From NCBI RefSeq assembly GCF_910592395.1, contig NC_088324.1, positions 9,328,953 to 9,388,952 on the forward strand: 60,000 bases of DNA, given 5' to 3'. The notes below the pieces were generated by a model. The model was not told the origin of the DNA. It made no database searches and was given only the letters and a program-made list of their open reading frames with translations. The DNA comes from Lineus longissimus (Eukaryota > Nemertea > Pilidiophora > Heteronemertea > Lineidae). The translations under genes were made by a program, and so were the position numbers. This document shows, piece by piece, positions 46,001-59,950 of this stretch (position 1 is its first letter; every line of letters starts with the position of its first letter).

Positions 46001-49000
46001 TGGGGCATATTCCAGGAGAGGAAGGACTCTCTTGTTGTTGTTGACTTAAGATCGATGCGAGTCTTACTGTACGTTTCTGCAGAGGAAACCCGTGGTCTTG
46101 GTAATTTTGGGATATACCTTATACATCCTATCTTTAACTTTTTATGAACTGCCAAAAGTGATTCGTTCCCACTCTATTGTTTTTATCGGCCTCATCCTTC
46201 ATCGGTGTGTAATACGACATAAATTTTGTCATATTTTCTTGATGGGATATATTTCAAATGATGTTATAAATCAATCAATATGGCAACCACTATACTCGCC
46301 TGTTGTGTCACACCGACTGTAACTAGCTAAAGAGGGAGGTAAGCTGTTATGGATGTCAGATAGTGGTCTCCCTGGCATCTGCTTGCAATTTTTCTTGACA
46401 TTCCACCACGATCTCAAGGACCTGGCTTTATCTAATGATACGTTCGCACGGGGGGAGTGGGGGAAGGGTGGAAGAGCCAGTCACCCCCGTGGGAATTATA
46501 CCTCCCGAAAGGATGTCTTTTGAAAGGGTAAGCATTTGTTAGCCAATAAAGACAAGATTTTAATCCCTCAGCTTCTATGAAGCATTTCGAAAGACTTCTT
46601 GTCTTAACAGTACCATTTTGCCACCTCTAAGGCACACAATGGTAACAATTATAAACACAAGACTTTGATCCTTGTCTTGGAGGTCTTTGACGGGCCTCGG
46701 CACTTCGAATCTTTATCAATGTTTTTAATGGTCAGTATTCTGGTCAGAATATGTATGCTATGCTTTGGTTTGCCATCTGACACGAGTGATCAGGTTTTAA
46801 TCGTCTGATCAGAGTAGTTCTCTAATAGAGCAGATAGTGAGTCGAATGTGATTCTGTCGTCTGACACAGGAAACCCAGCCGCAATCCTCTGGGCCAGTCT
46901 GGCAACCAGAGTAGTTCTCTAATAGAGCAGATAGTGAGTCGAATGTGGTTTCACCGTCTGATACAGGAAACGCAGCCGCAATCCTCTGATCAGAACAGAT
47001 TATGCTTTTGTCCACTGCATAACGTCCAGACACAGGATAGTCTAGGTCTTTCTTGTGGTAGGGTTACCAAGGTGTTGGGGCATATTCCAGGAGAGGAAGG
47101 ACTCTCTTGTTGTTGTTGACTTAAGATCGATGCGAGTCTTACTGTATGTTTCTGCAGAGGAAACCCGTGGTCTTGGTAATTTTGGGATATACCTTATACA
47201 TCCTATCTTTAACTTTTTATGAACTGCCAAAAGTGATTCGTTCCCACTCTATTGTTTTTATCGGCCTCATCCTTCATCGGTGTGTAATACGACATAAATT
47301 TTGTCATATTTTCTTGATGGGATATATTTCAAATGATGTTATAAATCAATCAATATGGCAACCACTATACTCGCCTGTTGTGTCACACCGACTGTAACTA
47401 GCTAAAGAGGGAGGTAAGCTGTTATGGATGTCAGATAGTGGTCTCCCTGGCATCTGCTTACAATTTTTCTTGACATTCCACCACGATCTCAAGGACCTGG
47501 CTTTATCTAATGATACGTTCGCACGGGGGGAGTGGGGGAAGGGTGGAAGAGCCAGTCACCCCCGTGGGAATTATACCTCCCGAAAGGATGTCTTTTGAAA
47601 GGGTAAGCATTTGTTAGCCAATAAAGACAAGATTTTAATCCCTCAGCTTCTATGAGGCATTTCGAAAGACTTCTTGTCTTAACAGTACCATTTTGCCACC
47701 TCTAAGGCATACAATGGTAACTTATAAACACAAGACTTTGATCCTTGTCTTGGAGGTCTTTGACGGGCCTCGGCACTTCGAATCTTTATCAATGTTTTTA
47801 ATGGTCAGTATTCTGGTCAGAATATGTATGCTATGCTTTGGTTTGCCATCTGACACGAGTGATCAGGTTTTAATCGTCTGATCAGAGTAGTTCTCTAATA
47901 GAGCAGATAGTGAGTCGAATGTGATTCTGTCGTCTGACACAGGAAACCCAGCCGCAATCCTCTGGGCCAGTCTGGCAACCAGCGTAGTTCTCTAATAGAG
48001 CAGATAGTGAGTCGAATGTGGTTTCACCGTCTGATACAGGAAACGCAGCCGCAATCCTCTGATCAGAACAGATTATGCTTTTGTCCACTGCATAACGTCC
48101 AGACACAGGACAGTCTAGGTCTTTCTTGTGGTGGGGTTACCAAGGTGTTGGGGCATATTCCAGGAGAGGAAGGACTCTCTTGTCGTTGTTGACTTAAGAT
48201 CGATGCGAGTCTTACTGTATGTTTCTGCAGAGGAAACCCGTGGTCTTGGTAATTTTGGGATATACCTTATACATCCTATCTTTAACTTTTTATGAACTGC
48301 CAAAAGTGATTCGTTCCCACTCTATTGTTTTTATCGGCCTCATCCTTCATCGGTGTGTAATACGACATAAATTTTGTCATATTTTCTTGATGGGATATAT
48401 TTCAAATGATGTTATAAATCAATCAATATGGCAACCACTATACTCGCCTGTTGTGTCACACCGACTGTAACTAGCTAAAGAGGGAGGTAAGCTGTTATGG
48501 ATGTCAGATAGTGGTCTCCCTGGCATCTGCTTGCAATTTTTCTTGACATTCCACCACGATCTCAAGGACCTGGCTTTATCTAATGATACGTTCGCATGGG
48601 GGGAGTGGGGGAAGGGTGGAAGAGCCAGTCACCCCCGTGGGAATTATACCTCCCGAAAGGATGTCTTTGGAAAGGGTAAGCATTTGTTAGCCAATAAAGA
48701 CAAGATTTTAATCCCTCAGCTTCTATGAGGCATTTCGAAAGACTTCTTGTCTTAACAGTACCATTTTGCCACCTCTAAGGCATACAATGGTAACTTATAA
48801 ACACAAGACTTTGATCCTTGTCTTGGAGGTCTTTGACGGGCCTCGGCACTTCGAATCTTTATCAATGTTTTTAATGGTCAGTATTCTGGTCAGAATATGT
48901 ATGCTATGCTTTGGTTTGCCATCTGACACGAGTGATCAGGTTTTAATCGTCTGATCAGAGTAGTTCTCTAATAGAGCAGATAGTGAGTCGAATGTGATTC

Positions 49001-50754
49001 TGTCGTCTGACACAGGAAACCCAGCCGCAATCCTCTGGGCCAGTCTGGCAACCAGAGTAGTTCTCTAATAGAGCAGATAGTGAGTCGAATGTGGTTTCAC
49101 CGTCTGATACAGGAAACGCAGCCGCAATCCTCTGATCAGAACAGATTATGCTTTTGTCCACTGCATAACGTCCAGACACAGGACAGTCTAGGTCTTTCTT
49201 GTGGTGGGGTTACCAAGGTGTTGGGGCATATTCCAGGAGAGGAAGGACTCTCTTGTCGTTGTTGACTTAAGATCGATGCGAGTCTTACTGTATGTTTCTG
49301 CAGAGGAAACCCGTGGTCTTGGTAATTTTGGGATATACCTTATACATCCTATCTTTAACTTTTTATGAACTGCCAAAAGTGATTCGTTCCCACTCTATTG
49401 TTTTTATCGGCCTCATCCTTCATCGGTGTGTAATACGACATAAATTTTGTCATATTTTCTTGATGGGATATATTTCAAATGATGTTATAAATCAATCAAT
49501 ATGGCAACCACTATACTCGCCTGTTGTGTCACACCGACTGTAACTAGCTAAAGAGGGAGGTAAGCTGTTATGGATGTCAGATAGTGGTCTCCCTGGCATC
49601 TGCTTGCAATTTTTCTTGACATTCCACCACGATCTCAAGGACCTGGCTTTATCTAATGATACGTTCGCATGGGGGGAGTGGGGGAAGGGTGGAAGAGCCA
49701 GTCACCCCCGTGGGAATTATACCTCCCGAAAGGATGTCTTTGGAAAGGGTAAGCATTTGTTAGCCAATAAAGACAAGATTTTAATCCCTCAGCTTCTATG
49801 AGGCATTTGGAGAGACTTCTTGTCTAAACAGTACCATTTTGCCACCTCTAAACAGTACCATTTTGCCACCTCTAAGGCATACAATGGTAACTTATAAACA
49901 CAAGACTTTGATCCTTGTCTTGGAGGTCTTGGACGGGCCTCAGCACTTCGAATCTTTATCAATGTTTTTAATGGTCAGTATTCTGGTCAGAATATGTATG
50001 CTATGCTTTGGTTTGCCATCTGACACGAGTGATCGAGTTTTAATCGTCTGATCAGAGTAGTTCTCTAATAGAGCAGATAGTGAGTCGAATGTGATTCTGT
50101 AGTCTGACACAGGAAACCCAGCCGCAATCCTCTGGGCCAGTCTGGCAACCAGAGTAGTTCTCTAATAGAGCAGATAGTGAGTCGAATGTGGTTTCACCGT
50201 CTGATACAGGAAACGCAGCCGCAATCCTCTGATCAGAACAGATTATGCTTTTGTCCACTGCATAACGTCCAGACACAGGACAGTCTAGGTCTTTCTTGTG
50301 GTAGGGTTACCAAGGTGTTGGGGCATATTCCAGGAGAGGAAGGACTCTCTTGTCGTTGTTGACTTAAAATCGATGCGAGTCTACCAAGGTGTTGGGGCAT
50401 ATTCCAGGAGAGGAAGGACTCTCTTGTCGTTGTTGACTTAAGATCGATGCGAGTCTTACTGTATGTTTCTGCAGAGGAAACCCGTGGTCTTGGTAATTTT
50501 GGGATATACCTTATACATCCTATCTTTAACTTTTTATGAACTGCCAAAAGTGATTCGTTCCCACTCTATTGTTTTTATCGGCCTCATCCTTCATCGGTGT
50601 GTAATACGACATAAATTTTGTCATATTTTCTTGATGGGATATATTTCAAATGATGTTATAAATCAATCAATATGGCAACCACTATACTCGCCTGTTGTGT
50701 CACACCGACTGTAACTAGCTAAAGAGGGAGGTAAGCTGTTATGGATGTCAGATA
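43051..50754 (+). repeat. Higher-order block B, tandem copy of block A
   Basis: It starts inside a divergent monomer at TAGATCTTTCTTGTGG, equivalent to 35347, directly after the truncated last monomer of block A. Unlike block A it runs on without a break into further standard monomers, so the block A/B junction is the only disrupted point. The A-B pair is far more alike than neighbouring divergent and standard monomers are to one another, so the duplication is younger than most of the monomer diversity. Confidence 0.93.
43888..44659 (+). repeat. Short divergent units in block B
   Basis: This is the exact counterpart of 36184-36955 at an offset of 7,704 bp, with the same two internal deletions and the same diagnostic bases. 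The shared deletions show these units were copied as part of the block rather than formed twice. Confidence 0.85.
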
Positions 50755-51024
50755 GTGGTCTCCCTGGCATCTGCTTGCAATTTTTCTTGACATTCCACCA
50801 CGATCTCAAGGACCTGGCTTTATCTAATGATACGTTCGCATGGGGGGAGTGGGGGAAGGGTGGAAGAGCCAGTCACCCCCGTGGGAATTATACCTCCCGA
50901 AAGGATGTCTTTGGAAAGGGTAAGCATTTGTTAGCCAATAAAGACAAGATTTTAATCCCTCAGCTTCTATGAGGCATTTGGAGAGACTTCTTGTCTAAAC
51001 AGTACCATTTTGCCACCTCTAAGG

Positions 51025-54000
51025 CATACAATGGTAACTTATAAACACAAGACTCTGATCCTTGTCTTGGAGGTCTTGGACGGGCCTCAGCACTTCGAAT
51101 CTTTATGAATGTTTTTAATGGTCAGTATTCTGGTCAGAATATGTATGCTATGCTTTGGTTTGCCATCTGACACGAGTGATCAGGTTTTAATCGTCTGATC
51201 AGAGTAGTTCTCTAATAGAGCAGATAGTGAGTCGAATGTGATTCTGTCGTCTGACACAGGAAACCCAGCCGCAATCCTCTGGGCCAGTCTGGCAACCAGA
51301 GTAGTTCTCTAATAGAGCAGATAGTGAGTCGAATGTGGTTTCACCGTCTGATACAGGAAACACAGCCGCAATCCTCTGATCAGAACAGATTATGCTTTTG
51401 TCCACTGCATAACGTCCAGACACAGGATAGTCTAGGTCTTTCTTGTGGTAGGGTTACCAAGGTGTTGGGGCATATTCCAGGAGAGGAAGGACTCTCTTGT
51501 TGTTGTTGACTTAAGATCGATGCGAGTCTTACTGTATGTTTCTGCAGAGGAAACCCGTGGTCTTGGTAATTTTGGGATATACCTTATACATCCTATCTTT
51601 AACTTTTTATGAACTGCCAAAAGTGATTCGTTCCCACTCTATTGTTTTTATCGGCCTCATCCTTCATCGGTGTGTAATACGACATAAATTTTGTCATATT
51701 TTCTTGATGGGATATATTTCAAATGATGTTATAAATCAATCAATATGGCAACCACTATACTCGCCTGTTGTGTCACACCGACTGTAACTAGCTAAAGAGG
51801 GAGGTAAGCTGTTATGGATGTCAGATAGTGGTCTCCCTGGCATCTGCTTGCAATTTTTCTTGACATTCCACCACGATCTCAAGGACCTGGCTTTATCTAA
51901 TGATACGTTCGCACGGGGGGAGTGGGGGAAGGGTGGAAGAGCCAGTCACCCCCGTGGGAATTATACCTCCCGAAAGGATGTCTTTTGAAAGGGTAAGCAT
52001 TTGTTAGCCAATAAAGACAAGATTTTAATCCCTCAGCTTCTATGAGGCATTTCGAAAGACTTCTTGTCTTAACAGTACCATTTTGCCACCTCTAAGGCAT
52101 ACAATGGTAACTTATAAACACAAGACTTTGATCCTTGTCTTGGAGGTCTTTGACGGGCCTCGGCACTTCGAATCTTTATCAATGTTTTTAATGGTCAGTA
52201 TTCTGGTCAGAATATGTATGCTATGCTTTGGTTTGCCATCTGACACGAGTGATCAGGTTTTAATCGTCTGATCAGAGTAGTTCTCTAATAGAGCAGATAG
52301 TGAGTCGAATGTGATTCTGTCGTCTGACACAGGAAACCCAGCCGCAATCCTCTGGGCCAGTCTGGCAACCAGAGTAGTTCTCTAATAGAGCAGATAGTGA
52401 GTCGAATGTGGTTTCACCGTCTGATACAGGAAACGCAGCCGCAATCCTCTGATCAGAACAGATTATGCTTTTGTCCACTGCATAACGTCCAGACACAGGA
52501 CAGTCTAGGTCTTTCTTGTGGTAGGGTTACCAAGGTGTTGGGGCATATTCCAGGAGAGGAAGGACTCTCTTGTCGTTGTTGACTTAAGATCGATGCGAGT
52601 CTTACTGTATGTTTCTGCAGAGGAAACCCGTGGTCTTGGTAATTTTGGGATATACCTTATACATCCTATCTTTAACTTTTTATGAACTGCCAAAAGTGAT
52701 TCGTTCCCACTCTATTGTTTTTATCGGCCTCATCCTTCATCGGTGTGTAATACGACATAAATTTTGTCATATTTTCTTGATGGGATATATTTCAAATGAT
52801 GTTATAAATCAATCAATATGGCAACCACTATACTCGCCTGTTGTGTCACACCGACTGTAACTAGCTAAAGAGGGAGGTAAGCTGTTATGGATGTCAGATA
52901 GTGGTCTCCCTGGCATCTGCTTGCAATTTTTCTTGACATTCCACCACGATCTCAAGGACCTGGCTTTATCTAATGATACGTTCGCATGGGGGGTGTGGGG
53001 GAAGGGTGGAAGAGCCAGTCACCCCCGTGGGAATTATACCTCCCGAAAGGATGTCTTTGGAAAGGGTAAGCATTTGTTAGCCAATAAAGACAAGATTTTA
53101 ATCCCTCAGCTTCTATGAGGCATTTGGAGAGACTTCTTGTCTAAACAGTACCATTTTGCCACCTCTAAACAGTACCATTTTGCCACCTCTAAGGCATACA
53201 ATGGTAACTTATAAACACAAGACTTTGATCCTTGTCTTGGAGGTCTTGGACGGGCCTCAGCACTTCGAATCTTTATCAATATTTTTAATGGTCAGTATTC
53301 TGGTCAGAATATGTATGCTATGCTTTGGTTTGCCATCTGACACGAGTGATCAGGTTTTAATCGTCTGATCAGAGTAGTTCTCTAATAGAGCAGATAGTGA
53401 GTCGAATGTGATTCTGTCGTCTGACACAGGAAACCCAGCCGCAATCCTCTGGGCCAGTCTGGCAACCAGAGTAGTTCTCTAATAGAGCAGATAGTGAGTC
53501 GAATGTGGTTTCACCGTCTGATACAGGAAACGCAGCCGCAATCCTCTGATCAGAACAGATTATGCTTTTGTCCACTGCATAACGTCCAGACACAGGACAG
53601 TCTAGGTCTTTCTTGTGGTAGGGTTACCAAGGTGTTGGGGCATATTCCAGGAGAGGAAGGACTCTCTTGTCGTTGTTGACTTAAGATCGATGCGAGTCTA
53701 CCAAGGTGTTGGGGCATATTCCAGGAGAGGAAGGACTCTCTTGTCGTTGTTGACTTAAGATCGATGCGAGTCTTACTGTATGTTTCTGCAGAGGAAACCC
53801 GTGGTCTTGGTAATTTTGGGATATACCTTATACATCCTATCTTTAACTTTTTATGAACTGCCAAAAGTGATTCGTTCCCACTCTATTGTTTTTATCGGCC
53901 TCATCCTTCATCGGTGTGTAATACGACATAAATTTTGTCATATTTTCTTGATGGGATATATTTCAAATGATGTTATAAATCAATCAATATGGCAACCACT

Positions 54001-57000
54001 ATACTCGCCTGTTGTGTCACACCGACTGTAACTAGCTAAAGAGGGAGGTAAGCTGTTATGGATGTCAGATAGTGGTCTCCCTGGCATCTGCTTGCAATTT
54101 TTCTTGACATTCAACCACGATCTCAAGGACCTGGCTTTATCTAATGATACGTTCGCATGGGGGGAGTGGGGGAAGGGTGGAAGAGCCAGTCACCCCCGTG
54201 GGAATTATACCTCCCGAAAGGATGTCTTTGGAAAGGGTAAGCATTTGTTAGCCAATAAAGACAAGATTTTAATCCCTCAGCTTCTATGAGGCATTTGGAG
54301 AGACTTCTTGTCTAAACAGTACCATTTTGCCACCTCTAAACAGTACCATTTTGCCACCTCTAAGGCATACAATGGTAACTTATAAACACAAGACTCTGAT
54401 CCTTGTCTTGGAGGTCTTGGACGGGCCTCAGCACTTCGAATCTTTATGAATGTTTTTAATGGTCAGTATTCTGGTCAGAATATGTATGCTATGCTTTGGT
54501 TTGCCATCTGACACGAGTGATCAGGTTTTAATCGTCTGATCAGAGTAGTTCTCTAATAGAGCAGATAGTGAGTCGAATGTGATTCTGTCGTCTGACACAG
54601 GAAACCCAGCCGCAATCCTCTGGGCCAGTCTGGCAACCAGAGTAGTTCTCTAATAGAGCAGATAGTGAGTCGAATGTGGTTTCACCGTCTGATACAGGAA
54701 ACACAGCCGCAATCCTCTGATCAGAACAGATTATGCTTTTGTCCACTGCATAACGTCCAGACACAGGATAGTCTAGGTCTTTCTTGTGGTAGGGTTACCA
54801 AGGTGTTGGGGCATATTCCAGGAGAGGAAGGACTCTCTTGTTGTTGTTGACTTAAGATCGATGCGAGTCTTACTGTATGTTTCTGCAGAGGAAACCCGTG
54901 GTCTTGGTAATTTTGGGATATACCTTATACATCCTATCTTTAACTTTTTATGAACTGCCAAAAGTGATTCGTTCCCACTCTATTGTTTTTATCGGCCTCA
55001 TCCTTCATCGGTGTGTAATACGACATAAATTTTGTCATATTTTCTTGATGGGATATATTTCAAATGATGTTATAAATCAATCAATATGGCAACCACTATA
55101 CTCGCCTGTTGTGTCACACCGACTGTAACTAGCTAAAGAGGGAGGTAAGCTGTTATGGATGTCAGATAGTGGTCTCCCTGGCATCTGCTTGCAATTTTTC
55201 TTGACATTCCACCACGATCTCAAGGACCTGGCTTTATCTAATGATACGTTCGCACGGGGGGAGTGGGGGAAGGGTGGAAGAGCCAGTCACCCCCGTGGGA
55301 ATTATACCTCCCGAAAGGATGTCTTTTGAAAGGGTAAGCATTTGTTAGCCAATAAAGACAAGATTTTAATCCCTCAGCTTCTATGAGGCATTTCGAAAGA
55401 CTTCTTGTCTTAACAGTACCATTTTGCCACCTCTAAGGCATACAATGGTAACTTATAAACACAAGACTTTGATCCTTGTCTTGGAGGTCTTTGACGGGCC
55501 TCGGCACTTCGAATCTTTATCAATGTTTTTAATGGTCAGTATTCTGGTCAGAATATGTATGCTATGCTTTGGTTTGCCATCTGACACGAGTGATCAGGTT
55601 TTAATCGTCTGATCAGAGTAGTTCTCTAATAGAGCAGATAGTGAGTCGAATGTGATTCTGTCGTCTGACACAGGAAACCCAGCCGCAATCCTCTGGGCCA
55701 GTCTGGCAACCAGAGTAGTTCTCTAATAGAGCAGATAGTGAGTCGAATGTGGTTTCACCGTCTGATACAGGAAACGCAGCCGCAATCCTCTGATCAGAAC
55801 AGATTATGCTTTTGTCCACTGCATAACGTCCAGACACAGGACAGTCTAGGTCTTTCTTGTGGTGGGGTTACCAAGGTGTTGGGGCATATTCCAGGAGAGG
55901 AAGGACTCTCTTGTCGTTGTTGACTTAAGATCGATGCGAGTCTTACTGTATGTTTCTGCAGAGGAAACCCGTGGTCTTGGTAATTTTGGGATATACCTTA
56001 TACATCCTATCTTTAACTTTTTATGAACTGCAAAAAGTGATTTGTTCCCACTCTATTGTTTTTATCGGCCTCATCCTTCATCGGTGTGTAATACGACATA
56101 AATTTTGTCATATTTTCTTGATGGGATATATTTCAAATGATGTTATAAATCAATCAATATGGCAACCACTATACTCGCCTGTTGTGTCACACCGACTGTA
56201 ACTAGCTAAAGAGGGAGGTAAGCTGTTATGGATGTCAGATAGTGGTCTCCCTGGCATCTGCTTGCAATTTTTCTTGACATTCCACCACGATCTCAAGGAC
56301 CTGGCTTTATCTAATGATACGTTCGCATGGGGGGAGTGGGGGAAGGGTGGAAGAGCCAGTCACCCCCGTGGGAATTATACCTCCCGAAAGGATGTCTTTG
56401 GAAAGGGTAAGCATTTGTTAGCCAATAAAGACAAGATTTTAATCCCTCAGCTTCTATGAGGCATTTGGAGAGACTTCTTGTCTAAACAGTACCATTTTGC
56501 CACCTCTAAACAGTACCATTTTGCCACCTCTAAGGCATACAATGTTAACTTATAAACACAAGACTTTGATCCTTGTCTTGGAGGTCTTGGACGGGCCTCG
56601 GCACTTCGAATCTTTATCAATGTTTTTAATGGTCAGTATTCTGGTCAGAATATGTATGCTATGCTTTGGTTTGCCATCTGACACGAGTGATCAGGTTTTA
56701 ATCGTCTGATCAGAGTAGTTCTCTAATAGAGCAGATAGTGAGTCGAATGTGATTCTGTCGTCTGACACAAGAAACCCAGCCGCAATCCTCTGGGCCAGTC
56801 TGGCAACCAGAGCAGTTCTCTAATAGAGCAGATAGTGAGTCGAATGTGGTTTCACCGTCTGATACAGGAAACGCAGCCGCAATCCTCTGATCAGAACAGA
56901 TTATGCTTTTGTCCACTGCATAACGTCCAGACACAGGACAGTCTAGGTCTTTCTTGTGGTAGGGTTACCAAGGTGTTGGGGCATATTCCAGGAGAGGAAG

Positions 57001-57780
57001 GACTCTCTTGTCGTTGTTGACTTAAGATCGATGCGAGTCTTACTGTATGTTTCTGCAGAGGAAACCTGTGGTCTTGGTAATTTTGGGATATACCTTATAC
57101 ATCCTATCTTTAACTTTTTATGAACTGCAAAAAGTGATTTGTTCCCACTCTATTGTTTTTATCGGCCTCATCCTTCATCGGTGTGTAATATGACATAAAT
57201 TTTGTCATATTTTCTTGATGGGATATATTTCAAATAATGTTATAAATCAATCAATATGGCAACCACTATACTCGCCTGTTGTGTCACACCGACTGTAACT
57301 AGCTAAAGAGGGAGGTAAGCTGTTATGGATGTCAGATAGTGGTCTCCCTGGCATCTGCTTGCAATTTTTCTTGACATTCCACCACGATCTCAAGGACCTG
57401 GCTTTATCTAATGATACGTTCGCACGAGGGGAGTGGGGGAAGGGTGGAAGAGCCAGTCACCCCCGTGGGAATTATACCTCCCGAAAGGATGTCTTTTGAA
57501 AGGGTAAGCATTTGTTAGCCAATAAAGACAAGATTTTAATCCCTCAGCTTCTATGAGGCATTTCGAAAGACTTCTTGTCTTAACAGTACCATTTTGCCAC
57601 CTCTAAGGCATACAATGGTAACTTATAAACACAAGACTTTGATCCTTGTCTTGGAGGTCTTGGACGGGCCTCGGCACTTCGAATATTAATCAATGTTTTT
57701 AATGGTCGGTATTCTGGTCAGAATATGTATGCTATGCTTTGGTTTGCCATCTGACACGAGTGATCAGGTTTTAATCGTCT
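51025..57780 (+). repeat. Second higher-order period of 3,341 bp
   Basis: Diagnostic variants recur at this offset. ACTCTGATCC is at 51053 and 54394, TTATGAATG near 51105 and 54446, and AAACACAGCCGC near 51359 and 54700. Monomer spacings 1073 and 1097 follow in the same order after each. Identity is broken in places (the extra 24 bp near 54314, and differences past 55860), so this is a less perfect or older duplication than the 7,704-bp one. Confidence 0.7.
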
Positions 57781-59950
57781 GATCAGAGTAGTTCTCTAAT
57801 AGAGCAGATAGTGAGTCGAATGTGATTCTGTCGTCTGACACAAGAAACCCAGCCGTAATCCTCTGGGCCAGTCTGGCAACCAGAGCAGTTCTCTAATAGA
57901 GCAGATAGTGAGTCGAATGTGGTTTCACCGTCTGATACAGGAAACGCAGCCGCAATCCTCTGATCAGAACAGATTATGCTTTTGTCCACTGCATAACGTC
58001 CAGACACAGGACAGTCTAGGTCTTTCTTGTGGTGGGGTTACCAAGGTGTTGGGGCATATTCCAGGAGAGGAAGGACTCTCTTGTCGTTGTTGACTTAAGA
58101 TCGATGCGAGTCTTACTGTATGTTTCTGCAGAGGAAACCTGTGGTCTTGGTAATTTTGGGATATACCTTATACATCCTATCTTTAACTTTTTATGAACTG
58201 CAAAAAGTGATTTGTTCCCACTCTATTGTTTTTATCGGCCTCATCCTTCATCGGTGTGTAATATGACATAAATTTTGTCATATTTTCTTGATGGGATATA
58301 TTTCAAATAATGTTATAAATCAATCAATATGGCAACCACTATACTCGCCTGTTGTGTCACACCGACTGTAACTAGCTAAAGAGGGAGGTAAGCTGTTATG
58401 GATGTCAGATAGTGGTCTCCCTGGCATCTGCTTGCAATTTTTCTTGACATTCCACCACGATCTCAAGGACCTGGCTTTATCTAATGATACGTTCGCACGG
58501 GGGGAGTGGGGGAAGGGTGGAAGAGCCAGTCACCCCCGTGGGAATTATACCTCCCGAAAGGATGTCTTTTGAAAGGGTAAGCATTTGTTAGCCAATAAAG
58601 ACAAGATTTTAATCCCTCAGCTTCTATGAGGCATTTCGAAAGACTCCTTGTCTTAACAGTACCATTTTGCCACCTCTAAGGCATACAATGGTAACTTATA
58701 AACACAAGACTTTGATACTTGTCTTGGAGGTCTTTGACGGGCCTCGGCACTTCGAATCTTTATCAATGTTTTTAATGGTCGGTATTCTGGTCAGAATATG
58801 TATGCTATGCTTTGGTTTGCCATCTGACACGAGTGATCAGGTTTTAATCGTCTGATCAGAGTAGTTCTCTAATAGAGCAGATAGTGAGTCGAATGTGATT
58901 CTGTCGTCTGACACAGGAAACCCAGCCACAATCCTCTGGGCCAGTCTGGCAACCAGAGTAGTTCTCTAATAGAGCAGATAGTGAGTCGAATGTGGTTTCA
59001 CCGTCTGATACAGGAAACGCAGCCGCAATCCTCTGATCAGAACAGATTATGCTTTTGTCCACTGCATAACGTCCAGACACAGGACAGTCTAGGTCTTTCT
59101 TGTGGTGGGGTTACCAAGGTGTTGGGGCATATTCCAGGAGAGGAAGGACTCTCTTGTCGTTGTTAACTTAAGATCGATGCGAGTCTTACTGTATGTTTCT
59201 GCAGAGGAAACCCGTGGTCTTGGTAATTTTGGGATATACCTTATACATCCTATCTTTAACTTTTTATGAACTGCCAAAAGTGATTCGTTCCCACTCTATT
59301 GTTTTTATCGGCCTCATCCTTCATCGGTGTGTAATACGACATAAATTTTGTCATATTTTCTTGATGGGATATATTTCAAATGATGTTATAAATCAATCAA
59401 TATGGCAACCACTATACTCGCCTGTTGTGTCACACCGACTGTAACTAGCTAAAGAGGGAGGTAAGCTGTTATGGATGTCAGATAGTGGTCTCCCTGGCAT
59501 CTGCTTGCAATTTTTCTTGACATTCCACCACGATCTCAAGGACCTGGCTTTATCTAATGATACGTTCGCACGGGGGGAGTGGGGGAAGGGTGGAAGAGCC
59601 AGTCACCCCCGTGGGAATTATACCTCCCGAAAGGATGTCTTTTGAAAGGGTAAGCATTTGTTAGCCAATAAAGACAAGATTTTAATCCCTCAGCTTCTAT
59701 GAGGCATTTGGAGAGACTTCTTGTCTAAACAGTACCATTTTGCCACCTCTAAACAGTACCATTTTGCCACCTCTAAGGCATACAATGGTAACTTATAAAC
59801 ACAAGACTTTGATCCTTGTCTTGGAGGTCTTGGACGGGCCTCAGCACTTCGAATCTTTATCAATGTTTTTAATGGTCAGTATTCTGGTCAGAATATGTAT
59901 GCTATGCTTTGGTTTGCCATCTGACACGAGTGATCAGGTTTTAATCGTCT

